Of a stretch of 64,000 bases of DNA, positions 20,682 to 30,459 are shown piece after piece (position 1 is the first letter of the stretch; each line of letters opens with the position of its first letter). The position numbers and the translations under genes were made by a program. The stretch lies in assembly GCF_001999335.1 (NCBI RefSeq), contig NZ_MLHS01000013.1:1-64000 (forward strand). Reading direction: 5' to 3'. The notes under the pieces are model-generated. The model had not been told where the DNA came from, searched no databases, and saw only the letters and a program-made list of their open reading frames with translations. The stretch comes from Rodentibacter sp. Ppn85 (lineage in GTDB: Bacteria > Pseudomonadota > Gammaproteobacteria > Enterobacterales > Pasteurellaceae).

Positions 20682-21992
20682 TCACAGCGATTCTACTTCC
20701 TGCCAAAATTCCGCCACCGTATGAAATGAGCCAAACACTAAAATAATGTCATTTTTAACCGCACTTTTTAATGCAATCCCTACACCATTCATCACCGAAT
20801 TTTGTGATTTTGCTTTAGCATTAGGGAAAAACTCTGTAAGCTTCAGCTGTAATTCTTCTCCCGTTTGCCCACGATAGCCCTCTAAAGTCACACAATGCCA
20901 TTCATCTACAATAGAAATAAGATGAGTAAAAACGCCTTGAGCATCTTTATCTTTTAACATTCCGCACACGGCAATCAATTTACCTTGTTTTTGCGTTTTA
21001 AGTGCGGTCAATTTTTCACTCAAATATGCCGCAGCATGGGGATTATGCCCAACATCAACGATCACCGTTGGTAAATTATCAACTTTTTGATTAAATAAAT
21101 TCGCCAGCTTTTCACGTTGTTTTCCCTTAATGGTTTGAAAACGTCCGACTAATTCGACACTTTGCAATGCCTCTCGAAGGGTACTTTCCTGAATATCAAA
21201 CGGTAACTGTTCAACCACAGCTAATGCGGTAGCGGCATTCATTAATGGGATTTGACAAAACGGTAAATTTTCTAACCGTACTTTTCGGCCTTGCCATTGC
21301 CAATTTTCTGAATTAGCCAGAAATAACCAATCTACCTTACGACGAGATACCCTACAACCTAACAGATCTGCTTGTTCTAACATCGTATTCGGTACGTTTG
21401 GCTCTCCAATCACAACCGAGCAATTTTGACGAAAAATGCCTGCCTTTTCAAAGGCGATCGCTTCTCTTGTGTTCCCTAAAAAATCCGTATGATCAATATC
21501 AATACAGGTAATCACCGCTAAATTGCTATCCACAATATTGGTTGCGTCTAAGCGTCCGCCTAAACCGACTTCTAAGATCACGACATCAAGCTGATGTTGC
21601 TTAAACAAATGCAAAGCAGAAAGAGTAGTGAATTCAAAATAGGTTAAAGATTCCGTTTTATTTTCTTCGATAAAAGCAAAGGAAGCGGTATGCACCTCAT
21701 CCGGTAAATCCTGATTTTGAATACGTACACGTTCGTTATAACGTAATAAATGGGGGGAGGAATACACACCTACACGCAAGCCGTGTCGGAGCAAAACAGT
21801 TTCTAATAAACGGCAGGTTGTTCCTTTGCCATTGGTTCCTCCAACAGTAATCACATAAGGTGCCGGGTGTAAAAGATCCAACTTTTCTGCAACAGATTTA
21901 ATTCGTTCCAAGCCAAGATCGATGGCTTTAAAATGGCTATTCTCTAAATAAGAAAGCCACTCAGCGAGTGGCGAAGTGGCTTTTAAATTCAT
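20682..21992 (-). CDS. folC: Folylpolyglutamate synthase / dihydrofolate synthase
   Basis: This bifunctional enzyme adds glutamate to dihydropteroate and to folates. The ATP loop is TVGGTNGKGTTCRLLE, with the FEFTTLSALHLF region and EVGLGGRLDATN following. I chose the ATG at 21992, one base after the accD stop and 7 nt behind GAAGAA. Two more in-frame ATGs at 22004 and 22016 lie inside accD. The string truA, accD, folC runs in one direction and may be cotranscribed. Confidence 0.93.
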   Translation of the reverse strand: MNLKATSPLAEWLSYLENSHFKAIDLGLERIKSVAEKLDLLHPAPYVITVGGTNGKGTTCRLLETVLLRHGLRVGVYSSPHLLRYNERVRIQNQDLPDEVHTASFAFIEENKTESLTYFEFTTLSALHLFKQHQLDVVILEVGLGGRLDATNIVDSNLAVITCIDIDHTDFLGNTREAIAFEKAGIFRQNCSVVIGEPNVPNTMLEQADLLGCRVSRRKVDWLFLANSENWQWQGRKVRLENLPFCQIPLMNAATALAVVEQLPFDIQESTLREALQSVELVGRFQTIKGKQREKLANLFNQKVDNLPTVIVDVGHNPHAAAYLSEKLTALKTQKQGKLIAVCGMLKDKDAQGVFTHLISIVDEWHCVTLEGYRGQTGEELQLKLTEFFPNAKAKSQNSVMNGVGIALKSAVKNDIILVFGSFHTVAEFWQEVESL

Positions 21993-21993
21993 A

Positions 21994-22911
21994 TTATTCT
22001 TCATGCTGTTCTTCATTTACTTCAATGTCATCTTCAACTAACTCGGGTTCGGCAAAAGGTGAAGGTCGATTTGTTAATTTACTTAACACACTTGCTAGGG
22101 TATAACGCATATCGCCACGTTTTACAATCATATCAATCGCCCCTTTTTCTAATAAAAACTCGCTACGTTGAAAACCTTCCGGTAATTTTTCACGAACGGT
22201 TTGTTCTATCACCCTTGGGCCTGCAAAACCAATTAAGGCTTTCGGTTCGGCAATGTTTAGATCACCTAGCATTGCGAAACTGGCAGATACGCCGCCTAAA
22301 GTCGGATCGGTTAAAACCGAAATAAAAGGCACACCCTTTTCACGCATTTTGGCGAGCACTGCACTGGTTTTTGCCATTTGCATTAATGAGAATAACGCCT
22401 CTTGCATACGTGCTCCACCACTGGCGGAAAAACACACAAACGGACAGTTTAATTCCATAGCTTTTTCAGCTGCTTTTACAAACTTAGCGCCTACAACGGA
22501 GCCCATTGAGCCCCCCATAAAAGCAAAGTTTGAGGCAGCCATGACAATCGGCATACTATAAAGTGTTCCTGTCATGGTAATGAGCGCATCTTTTTCACCG
22601 GTTTCTTTTTGTGCCGTTGTAATACGATCTTTATATTTCTTTAAATCTTTAAATTTTAAAATATCTTTTGGCTCTAAATCCGTCGCTATTTCCTGGCTTG
22701 AATCTTCATCCAATAAACGTAAAAGACGTTCACGCGCATCAATACGCATATGATGACCACATTTCGGGCATACATAGAGGTTACGTTTTAATTCTTCGCT
22801 ATAAAGTACCTGTTCACACGAGGTACATTTTGTCCAAACCCCTTCAGGCACATTAGATTTACGTGCTGAAGAAGAAGGGCTTTTATTAAAAATTCGGTCA
22901 ATCCAGCTCAT
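21994..22911 (-). CDS. accD: Acetyl-CoA carboxylase carboxyltransferase subunit beta
   Basis: AccD forms the carboxyltransferase with AccA and makes malonyl-CoA. The N-terminal zinc ribbon shows [13 protein letters not shown] and [17 protein letters not shown]. The crotonase-like core has [19 protein letters not shown] and [18 protein letters not shown]. The 305-aa length is normal, with an acidic tail. Confidence 0.96.
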   Translation of the reverse strand: MSWIDRIFNKSPSSSARKSNVPEGVWTKCTSCEQVLYSEELKRNLYVCPKCGHHMRIDARERLLRLLDEDSSQEIATDLEPKDILKFKDLKKYKDRITTAQKETGEKDALITMTGTLYSMPIVMAASNFAFMGGSMGSVVGAKFVKAAEKAMELNCPFVCFSASGGARMQEALFSLMQMAKTSAVLAKMREKGVPFISVLTDPTLGGVSASFAMLGDLNIAEPKALIGFAGPRVIEQTVREKLPEGFQRSEFLLEKGAIDMIVKRGDMRYTLASVLSKLTNRPSPFAEPELVEDDIEVNEEQHEE

Positions 22912-22996
22912 TATTGTTTACCTATTTATCCACTAGAAAATCCAGCGTATTAAACCATAATTCGACGAACCTTGCTAGTCAGACAAGCTTATCAAA

Positions 22997-23791
22997 CTAA
23001 ATCAACTCATCTTCAAGGAAAAGCGGGCCTAATTTTTGTTGCGGGAGCGCAAATTTTTCAGGATAAATCACATTAACCAAATAAAGTCCGTCCGGTTTTG
23101 CCGTTGGTGCGGCAAGTTTGCGATCACGCTGTTCAAGTAACCATTTAAGCCATTCAACCGGTTGATTCCCTGCACCAACTTCAATCAAGCTCCCAACTAT
23201 GTTTCGCACCATATGATGTACAAACGCATTGGCTTGAATATCCACAATAATATATTCGCCTTTTTGTACGACGTTCAGATGATGCACATTTCTCCAGGGT
23301 GTATTTGATTGACATTGTGCCGCACGGAAAGAGGAAAAATCATGTTCCCCCAAAAGATATTGCCCGGCTTGCCGCATTTTTTCGGCATTTAATGTTAAGT
23401 GACAATGGGTAATACCGGCCGGAAAAATAGCAGATCGTAATTTATTACAATATAGAAGGTAGCGATAACGACGCGCAATAGCAGAAAAACGGGCATGAAA
23501 TTCATCATCCACGACTTTTGCCCATTTCACCGCTATATCATCAGGCAGGTTTGTATTTGTACCAAACGCCCAAGCCTTTTCAGGACGGACGGCATCCGTT
23601 TCAAAATGCACAACCTGCCCTGTACCATGCACACCGGAATCCGTTCTTCCCGCACAAAATACGTCAATTTTTTCATTTGCCACAAAAGATAGCGCATTTT
23701 CCAATGTTTCCTGTACCGAACGCACTTTTTCTTGTCGCTGCCAACCAAAATAATGTCGGCCGCTATACTCAATTCCTAAGGCAATTTTCAT
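22997..23791 (-). CDS. truA: tRNA pseudouridine(38-40) synthase TruA
   Basis: TruA isomerises uridines 38-40 in the anticodon arm. The catalytic Asp is in [40 protein letters not shown] is the canonical N terminus, and I chose its ATG (23791) because AGG lies 5 nt upstream. The frame stays open 7 codons further. A duplicated fragment of the rplY 3' end sits about 30 nt before this start. Confidence 0.95.
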   Translation of the reverse strand: MKIALGIEYSGRHYFGWQRQEKVRSVQETLENALSFVANEKIDVFCAGRTDSGVHGTGQVVHFETDAVRPEKAWAFGTNTNLPDDIAVKWAKVVDDEFHARFSAIARRYRYLLYCNKLRSAIFPAGITHCHLTLNAEKMRQAGQYLLGEHDFSSFRAAQCQSNTPWRNVHHLNVVQKGEYIIVDIQANAFVHHMVRNIVGSLIEVGAGNQPVEWLKWLLEQRDRKLAAPTAKPDGLYLVNVIYPEKFALPQQKLGPLFLEDELI

Positions 23792-23820
23792 TTCTACCTC
23801 ATTTTTCATCAAAATTAAAA

Positions 23821-23845
23821 ATTATGTACGTTTGAAGTCAATGTG
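23821..23845 (-). repeat. Displaced copy of the rplY 3' end (left flank of islet)
   Basis: The 25 bases match 25130-25154, the last codons of rplY including its stop, at 24 of 25 positions. Read on the minus strand it encodes HIDFKRT and a stop; the intact gene has HIDFKRA. Weaker similarity continues about 15 nt further into rplY sequence (CAATTTT-NN-TTT). No start or upstream coding region accompanies it. It marks the left edge of the segment holding the orphan membrane protein. Confidence 0.8.
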
Positions 23846-24051
23846 TTCAATTTTAATTTCACCAAATTACTTTAATAGTATCAATGAAGAAAAAAATTCA
23901 TTATTTCCGAAATCAACTATATTTCTAAACTTCTCAAAGTTCTGGTATCGGAGTAATCACATCATTAATTATGCCATATAAATATTTGAGATACTGTCTT
24001 ATCTCATCTAAAAGATATTAGTCTAAAATTAAAGCGATTCGCGACAACAAA

Positions 24052-24852
24052 ATGACTAAACAATTGACAATGCAAAGTAATTTATGTAGTTTCCCCCTCT
24101 CCTATATCCTACTACACAGGTTAGAACCTATTAGAATGAAGACAAATTTAAACATTATCGTCAACTCTTCTGTTTTTCTCGCTTATATCTCCTTTTTAGG
24201 TTGGTCTGTAGCTTACATACACGGATGGGCCAAGTTTTACTACTATAATTATCCCTGGGAATTTGTAGAAATTGGTATAAATAATATTGCTAGAGCACTT
24301 GGTTATATTCTATTCGTTTCAATGATTGTAGTCATAACTTGTGCCATAGGCTGGATTATTATTAAGGGTGCAAAACAAGTATTCTCAAGAAAAACTGTTG
24401 CATCTATTCGAACGTTTGTTATATTAAGTATTGTATTTACTCCATTATTAGTTCAGTTATCATTAGTTACACATAAAACTGACTATGTCATCATTTCTGT
24501 TTATTTGCTTGGGGCAATAACCATATCGCTTATTTGTACAAAGCATAGCTACCACATTAGTATCCGAAAGATTATTCGTGATATTAAAAATCATAAAATT
24601 CACTTACTCACTGCGCTTACTATGGTGTATTTTTACTTTGCTTTATCCGCTTTTATGATTGGTTATTATGCTCAGATTTTCCCCAAAACTTATGCTCAAA
24701 TTACATTATTTGAAGAGGACTATTACATCTTTGGAAGATGTAATGGCACCTTTATTTTGCTTCAAGATATAGGAAAGAAGAATAATGAATTTTTTCTTTA
24801 TCCTTGTGTGAACAATACAAAACCTTGTCGAGTGACAGTTCAAAATAATTAG
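24052..24852 (+). CDS. Orphan polytopic membrane protein
   Basis: I do not recognise this 266-aa protein. It has about five hydrophobic segments (residues about 35-56, 83-107, 122-141, 146-165 and 188-211) and a C-terminal tail of about 50 residues with three cysteines (FGRCNGTF, YPCVNNTKPCRV). The true start may be the ATG at 24136 (MKTNLNIIV), which removes 28 atypical residues; no clear ribosome site helps. It is very AT-rich, reads against both neighbours, and lies between the two copies of the rplY 3' end, all pointing to acquired DNA. Confidence 0.6.
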   Translation: MTKQLTMQSNLCSFPLSYILLHRLEPIRMKTNLNIIVNSSVFLAYISFLGWSVAYIHGWAKFYYYNYPWEFVEIGINNIARALGYILFVSMIVVITCAIGWIIIKGAKQVFSRKTVASIRTFVILSIVFTPLLVQLSLVTHKTDYVIISVYLLGAITISLICTKHSYHISIRKIIRDIKNHKIHLLTALTMVYFYFALSAFMIGYYAQIFPKTYAQITLFEEDYYIFGRCNGTFILLQDIGKKNNEFFLYPCVNNTKPCRVTVQNN

Positions 24853-24872
24853 CCGGGGTAATAAAATGGAAT

Positions 24873-24892
24873 GCCCAAGTATGGGCTTTTTA
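24873..24892 (+). terminator. Terminator after the orphan membrane gene
   Basis: GCCCA and TGGGC pair around AGTA, followed by TTTTTAT, 21 nt past the stop. The short stem with a good U tract suggests the orphan gene is an independent transcription unit. Confidence 0.6.
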
Positions 24893-25001
24893 TACAGGAA
24901 TCTCGACTTTTCGGGAGAACAAGGAATAAAAAAGCCCTATCGCCAATACAAACAACACTGCATTACACGATAAAATAGAAACCTTCTCCCCACCAAATGA
25001 C

Positions 25002-25030
25002 AAAAGCCCATTGTTAAAACAATGAGCTTT
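25002..25030 (-). terminator. Probable rplY terminator
   Basis: On the minus strand AAAGCTCATTGTTTTAACAATGGGCTTTT forms a stem of about 12 bp with one mismatch and ends in TTTT. It lies about 100 nt past the rplY stop. The remainder of 24893-25130 shows nothing recognisable. Confidence 0.5.
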
Positions 25031-25129
25031 TATCTCAAACATACTTCTGAAACTATTTTTTGTCTTATTGATTTGATTAAATCAAAGGTTGTTTCGAAAA
25101 TAAATGACTTAACACCGTGTAAATATCGG

Positions 25130-25154
25130 ATTATGCACGTTTGAAGTCAATGTG
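25130..25154 (-). repeat. rplY 3' end, right copy of the 25-bp direct repeat
   Basis: This segment holds the functional last codons of rplY. It is directly repeated at 23821-23845 with one mismatch, so the 1.28 kb between the copies has the form of an inserted element at a gene 3' end. No integrase gene is present. Confidence 0.75.
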
Positions 25155-25418
25155 AACCAATTTTGGTTTGAACGGGTGACGTTGCATTGCTTGCACTTTT
25201 ACCGCTACTTCTTTACCGTCAATGACAAGTGTAATCACATCAGAGTAGAAAGACTCGTGAGCTTGTGCATTGTTTAATTCATCGTGATTCAAGATGATTG
25301 AAACCGGTGCTTCGCTGCCACCATAAACGATTGCAGGAATTTGGCCGTTATGACGCAGGCGGCGGCTCGCACCCTTACCTTGCGCTGTACGAACTTCAGC
25401 GTTAAATTTAAATGCCAT
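25131..25418 (-). CDS. rplY: 50S ribosomal protein L25
   Basis: L25 binds 5S rRNA in the large subunit. The 95-aa short form lacks the CTC-type extension. The start [22 protein letters not shown] is diagnostic, as is PAIVYGG. The RBS is AAAGAGAAC. The last 25 bases are duplicated at 23821-23845. Confidence 0.96.
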   Translation of the reverse strand: MAFKFNAEVRTAQGKGASRRLRHNGQIPAIVYGGSEAPVSIILNHDELNNAQAHESFYSDVITLVIDGKEVAVKVQAMQRHPFKPKLVHIDFKRA

Positions 25419-25628
25419 TGTTATGTTCTCTTTAAAGTAAGATTAAAAATTAAAAAATTGCAGGCGACCCAACAATTTTCCTAAGCTAACTCAAAGCCCA
25501 ACTTTGAGGATGCGGATTATAGAGGATTCAACTTGTTAACGCAAACTTTTTCTAGAAAACTCAGTACGAAACGATTAGAATAACCCCTAATTTTTTTAAA
25601 TCTATGAAAATCTAAACAACGCGAGCAA

Positions 25629-26234
25629 ATGGAATTTCTTATTAATTTTTTCACCGACTACGGCTATTGGGCTGTATTTTTTGTCTTAATTATCTGTGGT
25701 TTCGGTGTACCCATTCCTGAAGATATTACCCTTGTTTCAGGAGGCGTGATTGCCGGGCTTTATCCTGAAAGCGTTAATTCCCACCTCATGTTATTCGTCA
25801 GTATGATCGGCGTACTCGCAGGTGATTCCTCTATGTACTGGCTCGGTCGCATTTATGGTACAAAAATTTTACGTTTCCGCCCGATGCGTAAAATTATTAC
25901 TTTACAGCGTCTGAAAATGGTACGTGAAAAATTCGCTCAATACGGTAACCGTGTATTATTTGTCGCACGTTTTCTACCAGGATTACGAGCGCCAATTTAT
26001 ATGGTTTCGGGTATCACTCGACGTGTAAGTTATACTCGCTTTCTCTTAATTGATTTTTGTGCCGCTATTATTTCCGTGCCAATCTGGGTGTACCTTGGAG
26101 AATTTGGGGCGAGAAATTTAGATTGGTTGCATGAGCAAATTCAGAAAGGTCAAATGGTTATTTATGTACTGGTTGCTGCCGTTGCCCTATTCTTACTTTG
26201 GAAATGGAAAAAATCGCAAAAACAGAAAAATTAA
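25629..26234 (+). CDS. DedA family membrane protein
   Basis: A 201-aa inner-membrane protein of the DedA (SNARE-associated/VTT) family, whose members are implicated in undecaprenyl-phosphate and lipid flipping and membrane homeostasis. Family motifs are CGFGVPIPEDITLVSGG near residue 22, GDSSMYWLGRIYGTKIL near residue 66, and FVARFLPGLRAPIYMVSG near residue 110. The basic tail KWKKSQKQKN is cytoplasmic. It diverges from rplY. Confidence 0.88.
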   Translation: MEFLINFFTDYGYWAVFFVLIICGFGVPIPEDITLVSGGVIAGLYPESVNSHLMLFVSMIGVLAGDSSMYWLGRIYGTKILRFRPMRKIITLQRLKMVREKFAQYGNRVLFVARFLPGLRAPIYMVSGITRRVSYTRFLLIDFCAAIISVPIWVYLGEFGARNLDWLHEQIQKGQMVIYVLVAAVALFLLWKWKKSQKQKN

Positions 26235-26242
26235 CTTTATAG

Positions 26243-26283
26243 AAGTGCGGTCAAAAACAGTTAGATTTTTGACCGCACTTTTC
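26243..26283. terminator. Bidirectional inverted uptake-signal terminator
   Basis: AAGTGCGGTCAAAAA (26243-26257) and TTTTTGACCGCACTT (26266-26280) form a perfect 15-bp stem with an 8-nt loop between convergent dedA-like and ribE genes. The runs of A and T on both sides let it work in both directions. Confidence 0.9.
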
Positions 26284-26285
26284 AT

Positions 26286-26897
26286 TTAACAACGAGCCGC
26301 TAAATAACGTTCTACCGTATCTACGATCGCTTGGGTTTGCGGATCAATTTCAATATTCACAACATCACCCGTTTTACGTTGTCCCATCAAGGTTCTTTGC
26401 AGCGTTTCCGGAATTAAATTCACACAAAATTGATTGTCTTTCACTTCACCGATCGTCAAACTAATACCATCTACTGCAACAAAGCCTTTGGTTAAAATAT
26501 ATTTCATTACTTCGGCATTCGGTAATTCAAACCAAATTTGGCGATTATTCTCCGTCACAATAATGTCAGCAATCACCGCCGTGCAATACACATGGCCGGA
26601 CAAAATATGCCCGCCAATTTCAGCTCCCATTTGCATTGCACGTTCAATATTAACGAAATCGCCGGCCTTTAATGCCCCAAGATTGGTAATACGCAACGTT
26701 TCTTGCATTAAATCGAAGCTAACGAGATCGTCGTTAATTTCAGTAACGGTTAAACACACACCATTATTAGATACCGATGCACCAATTTCTAAACCTTTTC
26801 GCATTTCAGGTGGTAATTTTACTACCTGTGTTCTAAAATGTGTTCCTTCTGTAATTGAATGAATCCGGGCAATGCCCTGTACAATTCCGGTAAACAT
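26286..26897 (-). CDS. ribE: Riboflavin synthase alpha chain
   Basis: It dismutates two 6,7-dimethyl-8-ribityllumazines into riboflavin. Two lumazine-binding repeats are visible, beginning [12 protein letters not shown] and [12 protein letters not shown]. Each carries a [10 protein letters not shown] or [10 protein letters not shown] motif. The start at MFTGIV is canonical for the family and has GAGGAAAAT upstream; the open frame extends 12 codons further. The resulting length is 203 aa. The gene is also named ribC in older Haemophilus annotation. Confidence 0.94.
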   Translation of the reverse strand: MFTGIVQGIARIHSITEGTHFRTQVVKLPPEMRKGLEIGASVSNNGVCLTVTEINDDLVSFDLMQETLRITNLGALKAGDFVNIERAMQMGAEIGGHILSGHVYCTAVIADIIVTENNRQIWFELPNAEVMKYILTKGFVAVDGISLTIGEVKDNQFCVNLIPETLQRTLMGQRKTGDVVNIEIDPQTQAIVDTVERYLAARC

Positions 26898-26947
26898 AAT
26901 TTTCCTCAATATTTTCAATAAAAATTTTCGCATAGTGTATCAAATTT

Positions 26948-28342
26948 ATGAATATTCGTCTTTTATCTGAATATCAAGCTGATATTAAAAAATTGATCAA
27001 AATCGCTACGCCGATTCTATTTGCTCAGGTCGCACAAAACTCTATGGGGCTTGTGGATACGATTATGGCAGGACGTGTCAGCTCTACGGATATGGCGGCA
27101 ATCTCTGTCGGCGCTTCAATTTGGTTGCCATTGGTTTTATTCGGGCACGGTCTATTACTTGCACTACCGCCAACCGTGTCATACCTAAACGGTTCGGGAC
27201 AACGTCATCACATTGCCCACCAAATTCGTCAAGGTATTTGGATAGCCCTTTCAAGTTGTCTTCCTCTTGGTTTACTGGTTTATTACAGCGATTTTGTCTT
27301 GCAATTTATGCAAATGGATCCTCAAATGGCACAGATTGCACGAGACTATCTACGTGCCATGATTTGGGGATTACCCGCATATTTATTGCTGATTAATTTT
27401 CGTTGTTTAAATGATGGTATTGCAAAAACCAAGCCCGCTATGGTGATTACCTTTCTCGGTTTAATGGTAAATATTCCGCTAAACTACATTTTTATTTACG
27501 GCAAACTCGGCGTGCCGGCATTCGGAGCGGTAGGTTGCGGTATTGCAACGGCAATGGTGAATTGGTTAATGTTTTTTATGATGGTTAGCTATTCTTACTT
27601 TAATCGCCAAGAACGTGAGTTAAAAGTATTTAGCCAACTCATTGAAAAACCTCATTTTGCAACATTAAAAAAACTTTTACAGCTAGGCTTACCTATCGCT
27701 CTTTCGATTTGCTGTGAAGTAGTACTTTTTGCGATTACCGCCTTATTGCTTTCTCCGCTCGGCGCGACTATTGTGGCAAGCCATCAAATAGCGTTAAATA
27801 CCAGTTCCTTTATTTTTATGTTTCCGATGTCTATCGGTATGGCTACCACGATTCTTGTTGGACAAGCTCTCGGTTCCGGTCTGCCGCAAAAAGCTAAAAA
27901 TATCGCTTACTCCGCTATCATTCTCGGTTTAACCGTCACACTCATTACGGCATTTATTACGGTATTCTTTCGCTATGAAATTGCCGGCATTTTTGTGACG
28001 GATAAAACCGTGATTAGCATGGCTGCCGGTTTATTGCTTATTGCCGCTATTTACCAGTTTTCCGATACGATCCAAGTGGTTGTAAGCGGAGTGTTACGCG
28101 GTTATAAAGATACTAAAGTGATACTCTATATTACGCTTTTTGCTTATTGGATGATCGGTGTGCCGTTGGGTTATACGCTGGCTCGAACCGATTTGCTTAT
28201 GCCAAGCATCGGAGCACAGGGTTTCTGGATTGCTTTTGTGGTCTCGCTCACTTTTGCCGCTATTCTATTATTTTATCGAATGAGAAAAACACAAAATTTA
28301 AGTGATGAAGTATTAATGAGCCGATTAGAAAAACTAAAATAA
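26948..28342 (+). CDS. norM: MATE family multidrug efflux pump (NorM/HmrM)
   Basis: This 464-aa protein has twelve predicted membrane segments in two homologous halves. The start [25 protein letters not shown] and the mid-protein [23 protein letters not shown] are typical of the NorM branch, which exports cationic drugs such as norfloxacin and ethidium using Na+ or H+. H. influenzae HmrM is, as I recall, the neighbour of the riboflavin synthase gene too. It diverges from ribE across only 50 nt. Confidence 0.9.
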   Translation: MNIRLLSEYQADIKKLIKIATPILFAQVAQNSMGLVDTIMAGRVSSTDMAAISVGASIWLPLVLFGHGLLLALPPTVSYLNGSGQRHHIAHQIRQGIWIALSSCLPLGLLVYYSDFVLQFMQMDPQMAQIARDYLRAMIWGLPAYLLLINFRCLNDGIAKTKPAMVITFLGLMVNIPLNYIFIYGKLGVPAFGAVGCGIATAMVNWLMFFMMVSYSYFNRQERELKVFSQLIEKPHFATLKKLLQLGLPIALSICCEVVLFAITALLLSPLGATIVASHQIALNTSSFIFMFPMSIGMATTILVGQALGSGLPQKAKNIAYSAIILGLTVTLITAFITVFFRYEIAGIFVTDKTVISMAAGLLLIAAIYQFSDTIQVVVSGVLRGYKDTKVILYITLFAYWMIGVPLGYTLARTDLLMPSIGAQGFWIAFVVSLTFAAILLFYRMRKTQNLSDEVLMSRLEKLK

Positions 28343-28369
28343 GGTTATTGCGCTATCAATTAAAAAAGT

Positions 28370-28415
28370 GCGGTCAAATTTCACTGTGTTTTATAATATC
28401 GTGAAAAATGACCGC
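28370..28415. terminator. Imperfect hairpin between convergent norM and MFS genes
   Basis: GCGGTCAAATTTCAC (28370-28384) and GTGAAAAATGACCGC (28401-28415) can pair with two mismatches around a 16-nt loop. One arm is a full uptake signal (AAAGTGCGGTCAAA), the other a degenerate one. There is no strong U tract. Confidence 0.45.
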
Positions 28416-28428
28416 CTATTATTCTAAA

Positions 28429-29736
28429 TCAGCACTCCCCTAGTTTCGTACCTTTCGTTTCTCGGATAAACCATAAACCAATCAGACTCAGCAAGGCGTT
28501 TAATGTCAAATAAATTCCCACCGCTTTTAAACCGTAATGAGCATTTAACGGTAAAGCGATAATAGAAGCGACACTCGCACCAAATAAACCTGCAATATTA
28601 TAAGTCAGTGAGGCCCCTGAATAACGGGCATAGGTTGGGAATAATTCAGGTAAAAAACTGGCAAGCGGCCCATACCCCATTCCAATTAATCCCATTCCGA
28701 TCACTAAGAACCAAAACAAACTGTGAGCCGTGCCGTTTTCAAGGAAAAACGGTAATGCTAAACCAAAAATCGCGACACCGACGGTAGTCCAAATCAGCCA
28801 AAGCCGGCGGCCGATTTTATCAATGTATTTGCCCGAAATGACAATCGTACCCGCTAAAGAAACCGCACTTGCCATTAATAAAGCGGTGAAAATATGAGGG
28901 GAAAACCCCAATCCCATTACATAACCGGCATCCGATACGGTTGGCGCGGATTTCGCATAGATTTGACTAAATGCGATCATCACATAAAACAACACATAAC
29001 CGGCTATACAAGTCAACATCCCCAAGAAAAAAGATTTGAAATGGTTTGTCATAACTTCTAACATTGGCAAACGTTTAGCTTGTGTTTTTTGAAACGCTTC
29101 AAGAAAAATCGGGGTTTCAGTGAGTTTTAACCGCACATATAAACCGATACCAACCAATAGAATTGAAGATAAAAACGGAATTCTCCACGCCCAATCTAGC
29201 ATTGCCGCCTGCCCGAAAACAGCGCCGATCAACAAAAATACACCGTTCGCTAACAGTAAGCCTAACGGTGCACCAAGTTGTGGAAACGTACCATACCAAC
29301 CGCGTTTGTCCTCCGGCGCATTTTCAACAGCTACTAATGCGGCGCCACCCCATTCTCCGCCTAACCCGATCCCTTGCCCGATACGACATAAACAGAGCAA
29401 AATTGTTGCACTAATACCTATACTTTCATAAGTAGGCAATAATCCGATAATTACGGTAGAAATGCCCATTAACAGTAAGCTCATCACAAAGGTATTTTTT
29501 CGCCCGATACGATCGCCAAAATGTCCGAATAATGCCGCGCCTAAAGGACGGGCAATAAAGGTTAAGGCTAGTGTAGAAAGGGCGGCAATTTGCCCTGAGA
29601 GAGGATCGGCTGCGTGAAAAAATTGGTGGTTAAACACCAACACGGCAGCCATAGCGTAAATATAGTTGTCGAAATACTCAATCGCCGTACCAATCATTGT
29701 TGCCATCGCAATTTGTTTCGGGCTGTTTTGTTTCAT
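28429..29736 (-). CDS. MFS transporter of the metabolite:H+ symporter type, thiamin operon
   Basis: This 435-aa carrier has 12 membrane segments. Motifs are TMIGTAIEYFDNYIYA at the start, ARPLGAALFGHFGDRIGRKNTF (loop 2-3) and GGEWGGAALVAVENAPEDKRGWYG, which place it with the ProP/ShiA/KgtP group. The start at 29736 has TGGAG 6-9 nt upstream; the frame is open 9 codons more. It is the last gene behind the TPP riboswitch, 54 nt after thiE, so it probably imports thiamin or a precursor. Comparative genomics has named such carriers ThiU (from memory). Confidence 0.82.
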   Translation of the reverse strand: MKQNSPKQIAMATMIGTAIEYFDNYIYAMAAVLVFNHQFFHAADPLSGQIAALSTLALTFIARPLGAALFGHFGDRIGRKNTFVMSLLLMGISTVIIGLLPTYESIGISATILLCLCRIGQGIGLGGEWGGAALVAVENAPEDKRGWYGTFPQLGAPLGLLLANGVFLLIGAVFGQAAMLDWAWRIPFLSSILLVGIGLYVRLKLTETPIFLEAFQKTQAKRLPMLEVMTNHFKSFFLGMLTCIAGYVLFYVMIAFSQIYAKSAPTVSDAGYVMGLGFSPHIFTALLMASAVSLAGTIVISGKYIDKIGRRLWLIWTTVGVAIFGLALPFFLENGTAHSLFWFLVIGMGLIGMGYGPLASFLPELFPTYARYSGASLTYNIAGLFGASVASIIALPLNAHYGLKAVGIYLTLNALLSLIGLWFIRETKGTKLGEC

Positions 29737-29790
29737 TATTTTTCTCCAAAGAAGGGCTTTCAAATGTAACCCATACTTTTGATGGATAAT

Positions 29791-30459
29791 TCACCGACTA
29801 GCTTCTCTTAGCGCTTTAGTCATCATTTCAACATTTTTTGCCTGACTAATTGCTGAAATTACAGCCACACCATCAGCACCAAATTCCCGCAAAGTACGAA
29901 CGTGTTCCAACTTTACGCCGCCAATCGCAACAAACGGTTTGGTTATGCCTGATTTTCGCAAATCTTGAACAAACGCCATACCGCGTGTCGGTTTTGGATT
30001 TTCCTTTGATTGGGTTGGGAAAATCGGCCCGATGCCAAAATAATCAATCTCCGCCATTGCTTCGCCTATTTTGGCTTCTTCTAATAAATTAACCGACCAA
30101 CCTACAATCATCGCTTTATTCGCTTTTGCCCGAATAACCTGTACCGCCATATCGGTTTGTCCGACATGGATACCGTCCGCCTCAAGCTCAAAGGCTAAAT
30201 CAACATCATCATTGACGATAAACGGCACGCGGTATTCTCGGCACATATCCCGGCAGCTAATAGCTAACGCTTTTTGTGCTGCCGGTGAGTGTTCAAGGGA
30301 AAATTTGCCTTTATCCCGAAATTGGAAACAAGTAATACCGCCGTCTAATGCTTGTTTTAATATAGAAAGTAAATTTTGTGCATTATTTTCCCCCAAATGC
30401 CGACAATCTTGCGTCCCGGCAACAAAGTAAAGCGGTAGAATTTCTCGAATTTTTTGCAT
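29791..30459 (-). CDS. thiE: Thiamin-phosphate synthase
   Basis: ThiE couples HMP pyrophosphate with hydroxyethylthiazole phosphate to thiamin monophosphate. The 222-aa TIM barrel shows CFQFRDKGK, IVNDDVDLAFELEADGIHVGQTDM, IVGWSVN, DYFGIGPIFPTQSKENP and FVAIGGV, all in the right order. The stop of thiD is immediately upstream with no gap. Confidence 0.94.
   Translation of the reverse strand: MQKIREILPLYFVAGTQDCRHLGENNAQNLLSILKQALDGGITCFQFRDKGKFSLEHSPAAQKALAISCRDMCREYRVPFIVNDDVDLAFELEADGIHVGQTDMAVQVIRAKANKAMIVGWSVNLLEEAKIGEAMAEIDYFGIGPIFPTQSKENPKPTRGMAFVQDLRKSGITKPFVAIGGVKLEHVRTLREFGADGVAVISAISQAKNVEMMTKALREASR

Noticed and set aside
24873-25030. Small RNA gene downstream of the orphan membrane gene
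   Set aside because: Two hairpins are present, but each is explained as a terminator of the neighbouring gene; no promoter was found between them.
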